Assembly (NCBI RefSeq): GCF_023277925.1
Contig: NZ_CP063832.1
Coordinates: 496,001 to 560,000 of the forward strand
Source of the DNA: Pseudomonas entomophila
GTDB lineage: Bacteria; Pseudomonadota; Gammaproteobacteria; Pseudomonadales; Pseudomonadaceae
Length of the DNA: 64,000 bases
Direction of reading: 5' to 3'
Positions 8,406-16,738 of this stretch are shown here, piece after piece. A model generated the notes under the pieces. It saw nothing but the letters and a program-made list of their open reading frames with translations. It was not told where the DNA came from and did no database searches. Position 1 is the stretch's first letter; every line of letters begins with the position of its first letter. Position numbers and translations under genes: made by a program.

Positions 8406-10802
8406 ATGTCGAACCCAGGCGTACCTGCGAAGCTGCCCGGCCGGCTCGGCGACGAGCTGTCCGCCTGGGGTGTGGCCCTGGCAGCACTGGTCGTCGGCTG
8501 CCTGCTCACGGCCGCGCTGGCCACCGCCACCCATGCCTTCTACAAGCAGCAGTTGCGCCAGCGTTTTGAACTGCTGGCCAGCGAGCGCCATAGCCGCATC
8601 GCCGAACGTTTCGATGAGCAGGAGCGACGCCTGGACGGGTTGCGCCGTTTCGTCGGTTACTCCCGTGAAATTACCCCCCGCGAATTCGATGGTTACGCCC
8701 GGCCACTGCTGCACCGCACCCAGGCCTACTCCTGGGCGCCACGGGTGGCGGCCAACCAGCGTGAAGCGTTCGAGCAGCATGCTGGCGACTTGCTTGCGCA
8801 ACCCTATCGCATCCGTGACCGGGATGCCTTGGGGGGCTGGCAGGATGCTCCGCCCCGCGCGTTCTACTACCCCGTGCTGTATACCCAGGCCGCGAGCCAG
8901 CAGGATCAACCCTATGGCTTCGACCTACGCGGCCAGCCCCAACGTGAGGCCACCCTGGCCCGGGCCTCCCGCCCGGGAAGCATGGCGGTGTCCGAGCCGC
9001 TGGACATGCTGAACGTGGAGCCTGCCTACACCCGTGGCCTGCTGATGGTCGCGCCGGTGTTCACCGATGCGGCGCCGCAGGATGGCCCGCCCGGCGGCTA
9101 TGTCATGGCCTTGCTGAGCCTGCACCAGTTGATCGCCGAAAGCCTGCCGACGGCCGTTGACGACAGTTTGGTGGTACGCATCCTCGACCTGTCGACCGAA
9201 GACAATCATGAGGTGCTGTTCGACTCGGGCAACAGGCCCGCGCAGATCGGGCTGGCCAGCAGCTTCCTGTTGCGCCTGGCCGATCATCAGTACCAGCTCG
9301 ATATCCGACCGAGCCTGGGCTTCCTGGTTGCCAACCGTTCCTCTGCGGTCCTGGTGGTCAGCCTGTTGGGTGGCTTGCTCAGCGTGTTACTGGCGACGTT
9401 GCTGTTCAGTCTGTTCAGCCAGCGTCAACGTGCCCTTGGGTTGGTTGCCCGACGCACCGCCGAGTTGCGGGTCAGCGAGCAGTCACTCAGGGAAACCCAC
9501 AACCAGCTGCGCAGTGTGCTGGATGCCGCGACCCAGGTCGCGATCATCGCCACCAGCCTGCGCGGGGTGATCGGCACCTTCAATGCCGGTGCCGAGCGCA
9601 TGCTGGGTTATGCGGCCGATGAGGCGCTGGGGCACCTCACCCTCGAGGACCTGGTCCAGCCCGAGGAGCTGCACCGCCGCGCCCACGCCTTGAGCGTGCG
9701 CTATGGCCGCGAGGTCGGCGCGGGCCAGGCGATGTTCGCCGAAACCGTGCAGGAGGCGGGAGGCGAGCCGGTCGAATGGACACTGGTGCGCAAGGATGGC
9801 AGCCATTTGCTGGCCAACATGCTGGTGACTGCCGTGCTCGACGAACAGGGGCTGTGGGTCGGTTACCTGGCGATCTGTATCGATGTCACCGAGCGGCGGC
9901 GAGTGCATGAGGCACTGGCGGCCCGTGACCGGTTGCTGGAAAAGCTCAGTGCGGAGGTGCCGGGGGGGATCTATCAATATCGCCTGGATGCCGACGGCCA
10001 CTCGTGTTTTCCCTACGCCAGCGCGGGGCTGCATGACATCTACGAGGTCGAGCTGGCCGAGTTGCGCCGGGACGCCAGCGCCGTGTTCGAGCGCATCCAC
10101 CCCGACGATCTGGAGCAGGTGCGGCGCTCGGTACTGTATTCGGCCGAGCACCTGACACCCTGGCGCGAAGAATACCGGGTGTGTCTGCCGCGGGCAGGGT
10201 TGCGCTGGGTCCGGGGGGAGGCGACGCCGGAGATCGGTGACCATGGTTGTACGTTGTGGCATGGCTACCTGACGGATATTTCTGATCTCAAGCGGGTGGA
10301 GGAGGAACTGCGTGCACTGTCGATCACCGATTCTCTTACGGGGATCCACAATCGGCGGTACTTCCAGGAGCGCCTGCGCATCGAGCTGGACCGTGCCCAG
10401 CGGGATGGGCTGGGGTTGGCGGTGATCATGCTCGACATCGACCACTTCAAGCGCATCAACGATCAGTTCGGGCATGCGGTGGGGGATCGGGTGCTGCGCA
10501 ATCTGTGCCAGCGGATCGGTCAGCGGTTGCGGCGTACCGATGTGTTCTGCCGGCTGGGTGGCGAGGAGTTCATGGTGCTGTGCCCGGGGAACAACGCCGA
10601 ACAGGCGCGGTTGTTGGCGCTGGAGTTGTGGCAGGGAGTGCGAAGCGTGCCGATAGAGGGGGTGGGGCGGGTGACGGCGAGTTTTGGCGTGGCCGGGTGG
10701 CGGGCGGGGGAGGGAGCGGATGCATTGTTGTTGCGGGCGGATGCGGGCGTGTATGCGGCGAAGCAGGGGGGCAGGGATCGGGTGGAGGCAGAGTTGGGGT
10801 GA
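8406..10802 (+). CDS. Membrane CHASE-PAS-PAS-GGDEF diguanylate cyclase
   Basis: The 798-residue sensor has a membrane helix at about 19-41, a periplasmic CHASE-like region (about 70-300), a second helix (about 310-332), two PAS domains (about 353-480 and 500-625) and a GGDEF domain (about 632-798). The active-site GGEEF (718-722) and the product-inhibition site RRTD five residues before it (709-712) are both intact. There is no EAL domain, so it should make cyclic di-GMP in response to a ligand sensed outside the membrane. The ligand is not evident. The gene stands alone after rlmKL. Confidence 0.92.
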   Translation: MSNPGVPAKLPGRLGDELSAWGVALAALVVGCLLTAALATATHAFYKQQLRQRFELLASERHSRIAERFDEQERRLDGLRRFVGYSREITPREFDGYARPLLHRTQAYSWAPRVAANQREAFEQHAGDLLAQPYRIRDRDALGGWQDAPPRAFYYPVLYTQAASQQDQPYGFDLRGQPQREATLARASRPGSMAVSEPLDMLNVEPAYTRGLLMVAPVFTDAAPQDGPPGGYVMALLSLHQLIAESLPTAVDDSLVVRILDLSTEDNHEVLFDSGNRPAQIGLASSFLLRLADHQYQLDIRPSLGFLVANRSSAVLVVSLLGGLLSVLLATLLFSLFSQRQRALGLVARRTAELRVSEQSLRETHNQLRSVLDAATQVAIIATSLRGVIGTFNAGAERMLGYAADEALGHLTLEDLVQPEELHRRAHALSVRYGREVGAGQAMFAETVQEAGGEPVEWTLVRKDGSHLLANMLVTAVLDEQGLWVGYLAICIDVTERRRVHEALAARDRLLEKLSAEVPGGIYQYRLDADGHSCFPYASAGLHDIYEVELAELRRDASAVFERIHPDDLEQVRRSVLYSAEHLTPWREEYRVCLPRAGLRWVRGEATPEIGDHGCTLWHGYLTDISDLKRVEEELRALSITDSLTGIHNRRYFQERLRIELDRAQRDGLGLAVIMLDIDHFKRINDQFGHAVGDRVLRNLCQRIGQRLRRTDVFCRLGGEEFMVLCPGNNAEQARLLALELWQGVRSVPIEGVGRVTASFGVAGWRAGEGADALLLRADAGVYAAKQGGRDRVEAELG

Positions 10803-10832
10803 GATAGGTTCCGGCGGCCGGGCGCTGCCCGT

Positions 10833-10943
10833 GCGGCGCATCGCGGATGAATCCGCTCCTACAGGCCGGTGGGGTGGCAGCGCCGGCCAAAATGGCCATG
10901 TTGCAACCGGTATAGGAAGCGGATTCATCCGTGATGCGCCGCG
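10833..10943. repeat. Inverted pair of REP-like sequences
   Basis: GCGGCGCATCGCGGATGAAT with CCGCTCCTAC is repeated in opposite orientation at about 10912-10943 (GGAAGCGGATTCATCCGTGATGCGCCGC). The pair sits between the convergent cyclase and permease genes and could stop or stabilise both transcripts. Confidence 0.75.
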
Positions 10944-10991
10944 CAGGCGGCGCGTCGATCTTAGAGGCGCTGCAGCAGTCCAGGCCTCATC

Positions 10992-12341
10992 TCAAAGAAA
11001 CACGAACTTGGCAATGAAGATCACGCACAACACCCAGAGGCTCGCGGAAATCTCCTTGTACTTGCCAGTCCCCGCCTTCAACGCCACATAGCTGATGAAC
11101 CCCAGGGCAATCCCGTCCGCCACGGAGAACGTCAACGGCATCATGATCACCGTGACGATCGCCGGAATGCTGTCGGTGGCCTCGTCCCAGTTGATGTGCG
11201 CCATGCTGCCCATCATCAGCATCGCCACATAGATCAGCGCGCCGGCCGTTGCATAAGCCGGGATCATCCCCGCCAGTGGTGCGAAGAACATCGCGGCGAC
11301 GAACAGCAGGCCGACCACCACGGCGGTGAGCCCGGTGCGGCCACCGGCTGCCACGCCCGCGGCACTTTCCACGTAGCTGGTCACCGGGGGCACGCCCACC
11401 GCCGCGCCAAACACGCTGGAGGCACTGTCGGCCTTCAATGCCCGTGACAGGTTCTCGATACGCCCGTCAGGTGCCACCAGCCCGGCCCGCTGGGCAACGC
11501 CCATCAATGTGCCGGCGGTATCGAACATGTGCACGAACAGGAACGCCAGTACCACGCTGATCATGCTGACGTTGAACACCCCTGCGACGTCCATGGCCAT
11601 CCAGGTCGGCGCCAGGCTCGGCGGCAGCGAGAACACCCCGCCATACTGCACCAGGCCCAAGCCCCAGCCGGCGAGGGTGACGCTGATGATGCTGATGAGG
11701 ATGGCACCGAATACCCGGTGGTAGCTGAGCACGGCAATCATCAGGAAGCAGATCGCCGCCAACAGCGGGCCGGGCTCATGCAGCGAGCCGAGCTTGATCA
11801 AGGTGGCCGGGCTGTCGACTACGATACCGGCGGTCTTCAGGCCGATCAGCCCGAGGAACAGGCCCACGCCAGCGCCCATCGCGTGGCGCAGGCTCACTGG
11901 AATGCTGTTGAGCAGCCATTCGCGCACCCGCGACAACGTCAGGAACATGAACAGCACGCCCGAGATGAACACAGCCCCCAGCGCGGCCTGCCAGGTGTAG
12001 CCCATGGTCCCGACCACGGTGTAGGTGAAGAAGGCGTTGAGCCCCATGCCCGGTGCCAGGCCGACCGGCCAGTTGGCGTACAGGCCCATCAGCAGGCAGC
12101 CCAGCGCGGCGGCGATGCAGGTGGCGACGAAGGCCGCCCCGTGGTCGATGCCGGCGTCGGCCATGATGTTGGGGTTGACGAAGATGATGTAGGCCATGGT
12201 GATGAAGGTGGTCACCCCGGCGATCAGTTCGGTCCTGACGGTGGTGCCATGTCGCTTGAGTTTGAAAATCCGCTCCAGCCAGCTCGTTTCGAGCGGTGGG
12301 GCGAGATCCAGCGTAGGGGCTTCGGATTTGCGGCTTTCCAC
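10992..12341 (-). CDS. NCS2-family purine permease, AzgA type (guanine/hypoxanthine)
   Basis: This 449-residue integral membrane protein belongs to the AzgA/GhxP branch of the NCS2 family. Markers are the N-terminal ELIAGVTTFITMAYIIFVNPNIM, APGMGLNAFFTY near residue 95, and the sequence VGVPPVTSYVESAAGVAAGGRTGLT near 315 (written here in part: GVPPVTSYVESAAG). These proteins are proton symporters for guanine, hypoxanthine or adenine. Nearby guaD and xdhABC, and an operator-like dyad shared with xdhA, support import of purines for degradation. The exact base preference cannot be read from sequence. Confidence 0.9.
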   Translation of the reverse strand: MESRKSEAPTLDLAPPLETSWLERIFKLKRHGTTVRTELIAGVTTFITMAYIIFVNPNIMADAGIDHGAAFVATCIAAALGCLLMGLYANWPVGLAPGMGLNAFFTYTVVGTMGYTWQAALGAVFISGVLFMFLTLSRVREWLLNSIPVSLRHAMGAGVGLFLGLIGLKTAGIVVDSPATLIKLGSLHEPGPLLAAICFLMIAVLSYHRVFGAILISIISVTLAGWGLGLVQYGGVFSLPPSLAPTWMAMDVAGVFNVSMISVVLAFLFVHMFDTAGTLMGVAQRAGLVAPDGRIENLSRALKADSASSVFGAAVGVPPVTSYVESAAGVAAGGRTGLTAVVVGLLFVAAMFFAPLAGMIPAYATAGALIYVAMLMMGSMAHINWDEATDSIPAIVTVIMMPLTFSVADGIALGFISYVALKAGTGKYKEISASLWVLCVIFIAKFVFL

Positions 12342-12445
12342 AGCGATTACTCCTCAAGTCGTTCTTGTTGTTCGAAGCCTGGTCCTGAGCCAATGCACTT
12401 GGGGGCTTCGCGAGGGAGGGTGTGGCAGACGTCCGACCATTTTGT

Positions 12446-12459
12446 TGACTTATGGGTCA
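12446..12459. promoter_or_regulatory. TGACT-N4-GGTCA dyad upstream of the purine permease
   Basis: TGACTTATGGGTCA differs by one base from a perfect TGACC-N4-GGTCA dyad. It lies 105 bases before the permease start. The same motif, including the downstream bases TTGCTCG, is found upstream of xdhA. Confidence 0.6.
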
Positions 12460-12485
12460 GGAAGTTGCTCGCAGGATTATGCTTT

Positions 12486-12494
12486 TGTGTACAA
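12486..12494. promoter_or_regulatory. Candidate GntR operator, copy 1 (TGTGTACAA)
   Basis: TGTGTACAA lies in the dyad TTTGT-GT-ACAAA (12484-12495). FadR/VanR-type GntR regulators often bind TTGTATACAA-like sites. A second copy lies at 12585-12593. Confidence 0.4.
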
Positions 12495-12584
12495 AGAATG
12501 CAAATAATGTTTTATCTTTCGTGCGCACAAACGGCCGTACAACGGCTATATAGGGTGTAGGCCACCTGCAGAAACGGGTCAGCC

Positions 12585-12593
12585 TGTGTACAA
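12585..12593. promoter_or_regulatory. Candidate GntR operator, copy 2 (TGTGTACAA)
   Basis: The second TGTGTACAA in the same intergenic region lies 105 bases before the gntR start and 99 bases from copy 1. Its position suits autoregulation by the adjacent FadR-type regulator. Confidence 0.4.
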
Positions 12594-12697
12594 TGGCGCC
12601 ATACCTTGGTCCTTCATCTTTTTCCCGGACTCGCCCCACCCGCTGACAGGTACTACAGTCACGGTCCGACAGGCAGATCCTTCGTGCTCGAGAGCCC

Positions 12698-13456
12698 ATG
12701 AACGAACAGTTGCAACCTCTGAAAAAACCTGCGCGCCCTGGCAAGGCCGGCCGCAGTGGTACCCAGGACGACATCGTCTATGCGCACATCTTCGAGGCAA
12801 TCCTCGAGCAACGCCTCGCGCCGGGCACCAAGTTGAGCGAGGAAGCGCTGGGCGAAATCTTCGGCGTCAGCCGCACCATCATCCGTCGCGCCTTGTCGCG
12901 CCTGGCCCATGAGAGCGTGGTGCTGCTGCGGCCCAATCGCGGCGCGGTGGTGGCCAGCCCGACGGTCGAGGAGGCGCGCCAGGTGTTCTTTTCCCGGCGG
13001 ATGGTCGAGCGCGCCATCACCGAGCTGGCGGTACAGCACGCTACCGTCGAGCAGCTCAACGAACTGCGCCAGATGGTCCGCGAGGAGCGTGACAGCTTCT
13101 CCCGTGGCGACCGTGGCGCGGGTATTCGCCTCTCCGGCGAGTTCCACCTCAAGTTGGCCGAGGCCGCTGGCAACGCGCCGCTGGTCAGCTTCCAGCGCAG
13201 CTTGGTGTCACAGACCTCGCTGATCATCGCCCAGTACGAAAGCGGCAACCGCTCGCACTGCTCCTACGACGAGCATATGCAGTTGATCGACGCCATCGAG
13301 GCGCGTGACGCGCAGCAGGCGGTGAGCCTGATGATGCATCACATGGATCACATCGACAGCAAGCTCAACCTCGACGAGGAAAGCGCCTCGGACGACCTCC
13401 ACGCGGTGTTCTCGCACCTGCTACAGAAAAAGCCCAAGGTTTCGGCCAAGGGTTGA
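12698..13456 (+). CDS. GntR-family regulator, FadR/FCD subfamily
   Basis: The 252-residue protein has an N-terminal winged helix (about 25-95; ILEQRLAPGTKLSEEALGEI, FGVSRTIIRRALSRLAHESVV) and a C-terminal FCD effector domain (about 105-230) with histidines placed to bind metal (FHLKLAEAAGN, HMQLIDAIEARD, MMHHMDHI). FCD regulators usually sense small organic acids or related ligands. It is divergent from the purine permease with TGTGTACAA repeats between them, so control of the permease is likely. The ligand is not evident. Confidence 0.85.
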   Translation: MNEQLQPLKKPARPGKAGRSGTQDDIVYAHIFEAILEQRLAPGTKLSEEALGEIFGVSRTIIRRALSRLAHESVVLLRPNRGAVVASPTVEEARQVFFSRRMVERAITELAVQHATVEQLNELRQMVREERDSFSRGDRGAGIRLSGEFHLKLAEAAGNAPLVSFQRSLVSQTSLIIAQYESGNRSHCSYDEHMQLIDAIEARDAQQAVSLMMHHMDHIDSKLNLDEESASDDLHAVFSHLLQKKPKVSAKG

Positions 13457-13483
13457 TCGTTTGCCTCGGTAGGCAAGCCATTG

Positions 13484-13560
13484 GGGCCGCTTCGCAGCCC
13501 ATCGCCAGCACGCTGCCCCTGTATGGGCCGGCGTGCTGGCGATGGGCTGCGAAGCGGCCC
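13484..13560. repeat. Perfect 30-bp inverted repeat (hairpin)
   Basis: The arms at 13484-13513 and 13531-13560 are exact reverse complements for 30 bases and enclose a 17-base loop with its own GCCC/GGGC pairing. It follows gntR and precedes aqpZ. TT follows the right arm but there is no long T tract. It may serve as a transcription end or be a REP-type element. Confidence 0.85.
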
Positions 13561-13672
13561 TTGTCATGACTGGCCTTCGGCCAGATACCTGATAAATTTA
13601 CTAGTTGCAGACCCCTGAAAAATGTAGTTGGGCTTGCGCAGCTGTTGCGTTCAACTACGTGAGGAAGGGTTC

Positions 13673-14371
13673 ATGACTACATCCCTCGGTGTGCGCATGG
13701 GTGCCGAGCTGGTCGGCACTTTCTGGCTGGTGCTGGGTGGTTGCGGCAGCGCGGTGCTGGCCGCCAGCTCACCTGTCGGCATCGGTGTCCTTGGTGTCGC
13801 CTTCGCTTTTGGCCTGACTGTCCTGACCATGGCCTTCGCCATCGGCCATATCTCCGGTTGCCACCTCAACCCCGCCGTGTCGTTCGGGCTGGTGGTAGGC
13901 GGGCGTTTTCCCGCCAAGGAGCTGCTGCCCTACGTGATTGCCCAGGTGATCGGGGCGATCATCGCGGCGGCGGTGATCTACTTCATCGCCAGCGGCAAGG
14001 CGGGCTTCGAGCTGTCTAACGGGCTGGCGTCCAATGGCTACGCCGAGCATTCGCCAGGCGGTTATACGCTGGCGGCCGGTTTCGTCAGTGAAGTGGTGAT
14101 GACGGCGATGTTCCTGGTGGTGATCATGGGCGCCACCGACGCGCGTGCGCCGGCAGGCTTCGCACCGATCGCCATCGGCCTGGCCCTGACTCTGATCCAC
14201 CTGATCTCGATCCCGGTGACCAATACCTCAGTGAACCCCGCGCGCAGCACGGGGCCCGCTTTGTTCGTCGGAGGCTGGGCCTTGCAACAGCTGTGGCTGT
14301 TCTGGGTGGCGCCACTGATCGGGGCGGCGATCGGCGGCGGGCTGTACCGGGGGCTGGCTAAACAGCCTTAG
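13673..14371 (+). CDS. aqpZ: Aquaporin Z
   Basis: The 232-residue channel has six membrane helices and the two aquaporin NPA motifs, HLNPAVS near residue 65 and SVNPARS near 185, with the arginine of the selectivity filter after the second. Sequence such as [22 protein letters not shown] is typical of AqpZ water channels and not of glycerol facilitators. The start MTTSLGVRM follows GGAAGGG; a longer in-frame reading has no such site. Its place within the purine cluster has no evident functional link. Confidence 0.95.
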   Translation: MTTSLGVRMGAELVGTFWLVLGGCGSAVLAASSPVGIGVLGVAFAFGLTVLTMAFAIGHISGCHLNPAVSFGLVVGGRFPAKELLPYVIAQVIGAIIAAAVIYFIASGKAGFELSNGLASNGYAEHSPGGYTLAAGFVSEVVMTAMFLVVIMGATDARAPAGFAPIAIGLALTLIHLISIPVTNTSVNPARSTGPALFVGGWALQQLWLFWVAPLIGAAIGGGLYRGLAKQP

Positions 14372-14387
14372 TGCTTGAGGCGCTTTG

Positions 14388-14414
14388 CGGCCAATCGCGG
14401 GGCGAGCCCGCTCC
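14388..14414. repeat. Single REP sequence after aqpZ
   Basis: ATCGCGGGGCGAGCCCGCTC plus CCAC is the classic putida-group REP form. A partial inverted partner (TGGGAGCAGGTCTGCCCACA) follows near 14431. It lies between the convergent aqpZ and guaD. Confidence 0.6.
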
Positions 14415-14457
14415 CACGCCTCTACCTGCATGGGAGCAGGTCTGCCCACAGTTGCTG

Positions 14458-15762
14458 TCAGCGTTGGTGTACGCGGCGCCCGGCAGCATAGGTTTCACGA
14501 ACGGTACGGTCGTCACCCAGGGTGGTGAGCACGAACAGGGTTTCTTCGATGCTGTTGGATTGCTGGATGCGGTAGTCCAGCAGCGGTGTGGCCTTGTAGT
14601 CGAGCACCACGAAGTCGGCATCGTTGCCCGGGCGCAGGCTGCCGATGCGGTCGTCCAGGCGCAGGGCGCGGGCGCCGCCGAGGGTGGCCAGGTACAGCGA
14701 CTTGAACGGGTGCAGGCGCGCGCCTTGCAGCTGCATCACCTTGTAGGCCTCGTTCAGGGTGTTGAGCAGCGAGAAGCTGGTGCCGGCGCCTACGTCGGTG
14801 CCCAGGCCCACGTTGACCTTGAATCGCTCTGCCTGAGGCAGGTTGAACAGGCCGCTGCCCAGGAACAGGTTGGACGTCGGGCAGAAGGCGATGGCCGAGC
14901 CGGTTTCAGCCAGGCGCTTGCACTCGTCATCGCACAGGTGCACGCCGTGGGCGAACACCGAGCGCTCGCCAAGCAGTTCGAAGTGGTCGTAGACATCCAG
15001 GTAGCCGTTCTGCTCGGGGAACAGCGCCTTGACCCACTCGATCTCCTTGAGGTTCTCGGACAGGTGGGTGTGCATGTACACGCCCGGATGCTCCTTGAGC
15101 AGTTGGCCGGCCAGGGCCAGTTGCTCCGGGGTGCTGGTGGGGGCGAAGCGCGGCGTCACCGCATAGTGCAGGCGCCCCTTGCCGTGCCAGCGCTCGATCA
15201 GCGCCTTGCTCTGGGTGTAGCCGGATTCGGCCGTGTCGGTCAGGTAGTCGGGGGCGTTGCGGTCCATCATCACCTTGCCGGCGATCAGGCGCAGGTCCAG
15301 GCGCTCGGCTTCCTCGAACAGGGCGTTGACCGACTCGGGGTGCACGCTGCCGAACACCAGGGCAGTGGTGGTGCCGTTGCGCAGCAGCTCCTTCAGGAAG
15401 ATCTTCGCCACCTTGTCGGCATGGGCCTTGTCGGCGAACTGCTTCTCGCACGGGAAGGTGTAGGTGTTCAGCCAATCCAGCAGTTGCTCGCCGTAGGAGC
15501 CGATCATGCCGGTCTGCGGGAAGTGGATGTGGGTATCGATGAAGCCTGGGGTGATCAGGGTGTCTGGGTAGTGCACCACCTCGATGTCGTCATCCAGGGT
15601 CGGCAGCAGGTCGCAGGCGTGGCCGAGGGCCTTGATGCGGCCGTTGTCGACCACCAGCAGGCCATCCTCGAAGTACTCCTGGGAGGCTTCCAGGCCAACC
15701 TCGGCCGGGTCGGCGATGCTGTGCAGGATGGCGGCGCGGTAGGCTTTGCGTGTTGCGGTCAT
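14458..15762 (-). CDS. guaD: Guanine deaminase
   Basis: This 434-residue zinc amidohydrolase deaminates guanine to xanthine, feeding xanthine dehydrogenase. Metal-site motifs are DTHIHFPQ near residue 76, HTHLSEN near 230, the histidine in SVFAHGVHL near 270, and GLGTDVGAG near 320. The C-terminal DFVVLDYKATPLLDYR is typical of bacterial GuaD. It starts 11 bases after xdhC and is the last gene of the xdhABC-guaD cluster. Confidence 0.95.
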   Translation of the reverse strand: MTATRKAYRAAILHSIADPAEVGLEASQEYFEDGLLVVDNGRIKALGHACDLLPTLDDDIEVVHYPDTLITPGFIDTHIHFPQTGMIGSYGEQLLDWLNTYTFPCEKQFADKAHADKVAKIFLKELLRNGTTTALVFGSVHPESVNALFEEAERLDLRLIAGKVMMDRNAPDYLTDTAESGYTQSKALIERWHGKGRLHYAVTPRFAPTSTPEQLALAGQLLKEHPGVYMHTHLSENLKEIEWVKALFPEQNGYLDVYDHFELLGERSVFAHGVHLCDDECKRLAETGSAIAFCPTSNLFLGSGLFNLPQAERFKVNVGLGTDVGAGTSFSLLNTLNEAYKVMQLQGARLHPFKSLYLATLGGARALRLDDRIGSLRPGNDADFVVLDYKATPLLDYRIQQSNSIEETLFVLTTLGDDRTVRETYAAGRRVHQR

Positions 15763-15773
15763 GGGTACGCTCG

Positions 15774-16619
15774 TCAGTGGGTCTGGCTGCGCCGGGAGGG
15801 CGGCAGCAATTGGGCGATCGGGCCTGCGTTCACGGCAGCGTCGTGCTGGCCGAAGCAGGCGTTGTAGGTGGCAATGATTTCGGCGGCAATGGACACGGCG
15901 ATCTCGATCGGCAGCTTGCCCTTCACTTCAGCCAGGCCCATCGGGCAGCGCATCCGCGCCAGCAGCGCGTCGTCGAAGCCGCGTTCGCGCAGGCGGTGTT
16001 CGAACTTGACCCGCTTGGTCTTCGAACCGATCAGGCCGAACCAGGTGAAATCATTGCGTTTGAGAATGGCGGCGGTCAGTTCCAGGTCGAGCTGGTGGTT
16101 GTGGGTCATGACGATGCAGTAGCTGCCGGCGGGCAAGTCCGCGACTTCGTCGACCGGATCCTCGCTGACCACTTTGCTTACCCCGTTGGGGATCTGCTCG
16201 GGGAACTCCTGCTCGCGCGAATCGATCCAGCGCACCCGGCAGGGCAACGCGGCGAGCAAGGGTACCAGAGCGCGGCCAACATGGCCCGCGCCGAACACCG
16301 CGATCTGCGCCTGCACGCCGGTCATCGGTTCGAACAGCAGCACGGTGGCGCCGCCGCAGCACTGGCCGAGGCTGGCGCCCAGGCTGAAGCGCTCCAGGTG
16401 CGGCGTGCTGCGGTGTTCCTCGAGCATCTGCCGGGCGATGTGCAGCGCCTTGAACTCCAGGTGGCCGCCGCCGATGGTGTCGTACAGGCTGCTGGCGCTG
16501 ACCACCATCTTCGAGCCGGCGTTGCGTGGCGTGGAGCCGCGCTCCTCGATGATGGTCACCAGGACGCAGGGCTCGCCACGGGCCTGATGGTCGGCGAGGG
16601 CGTTGATCCATTGGTGCAT
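15774..16619 (-). CDS. xdhC: Xanthine dehydrogenase accessory protein XdhC
   Basis: The 281-residue protein binds molybdenum cofactor, helps insert its sulfurated form into the XdhB subunit, and is not part of the mature enzyme. The N-terminal XdhC/CoxI domain has GSTPRNAGSKMVV and GGGHLEFKA. The C-terminal Rossmann-like domain has IAVFGAGHVGRAL near 107 and GLIGSKTKR near 200. It lies 119 bases after xdhB, with a REP pair in the gap, and 11 bases before guaD. Confidence 0.94.
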   Translation of the reverse strand: MHQWINALADHQARGEPCVLVTIIEERGSTPRNAGSKMVVSASSLYDTIGGGHLEFKALHIARQMLEEHRSTPHLERFSLGASLGQCCGGATVLLFEPMTGVQAQIAVFGAGHVGRALVPLLAALPCRVRWIDSREQEFPEQIPNGVSKVVSEDPVDEVADLPAGSYCIVMTHNHQLDLELTAAILKRNDFTWFGLIGSKTKRVKFEHRLRERGFDDALLARMRCPMGLAEVKGKLPIEIAVSIAAEIIATYNACFGQHDAAVNAGPIAQLLPPSRRSQTH

Positions 16620-16656
16620 GATTCAGATCCTCGTTTCTGGGTCGCCTGTCAGGGCC

Positions 16657-16715
16657 TCTTCGCCAGCAAGCTGGCTCCTACAGGTTTTTCGTAGGAACCG
16701 GCTTGCCGGCGAAAG
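16657..16715. repeat. Inverted REP pair between xdhB and xdhC
   Basis: CTTCGCCAGCAAGCTGGCTC and CTACAG are followed by CGTAGGAACCGGCTTGCCGG and CGAA in inverted orientation. It lies inside the xdh operon and could lower or stabilise expression of the genes on either side. Confidence 0.8.
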
Positions 16716-16738
16716 GGCCCGAAAGCCCCCTCCAAACC

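Larger units (their letters stand above)
12342..12697. other. 356-base divergent promoter region, permease / gntR
   Basis: An AT-rich island in GC-rich surroundings. It holds a TGACT-N4-GGTCA dyad (12446-12459), two copies of TGTGTACAA (12486-12494 and 12585-12593) and TATATAG near 12547. No further gene is seen. Confidence 0.6.

Noticed and set aside
14371..15867. 498-codon plus-strand frame over guaD
   Set aside because: Antisense to a clear guanine deaminase with complete active-site motifs.
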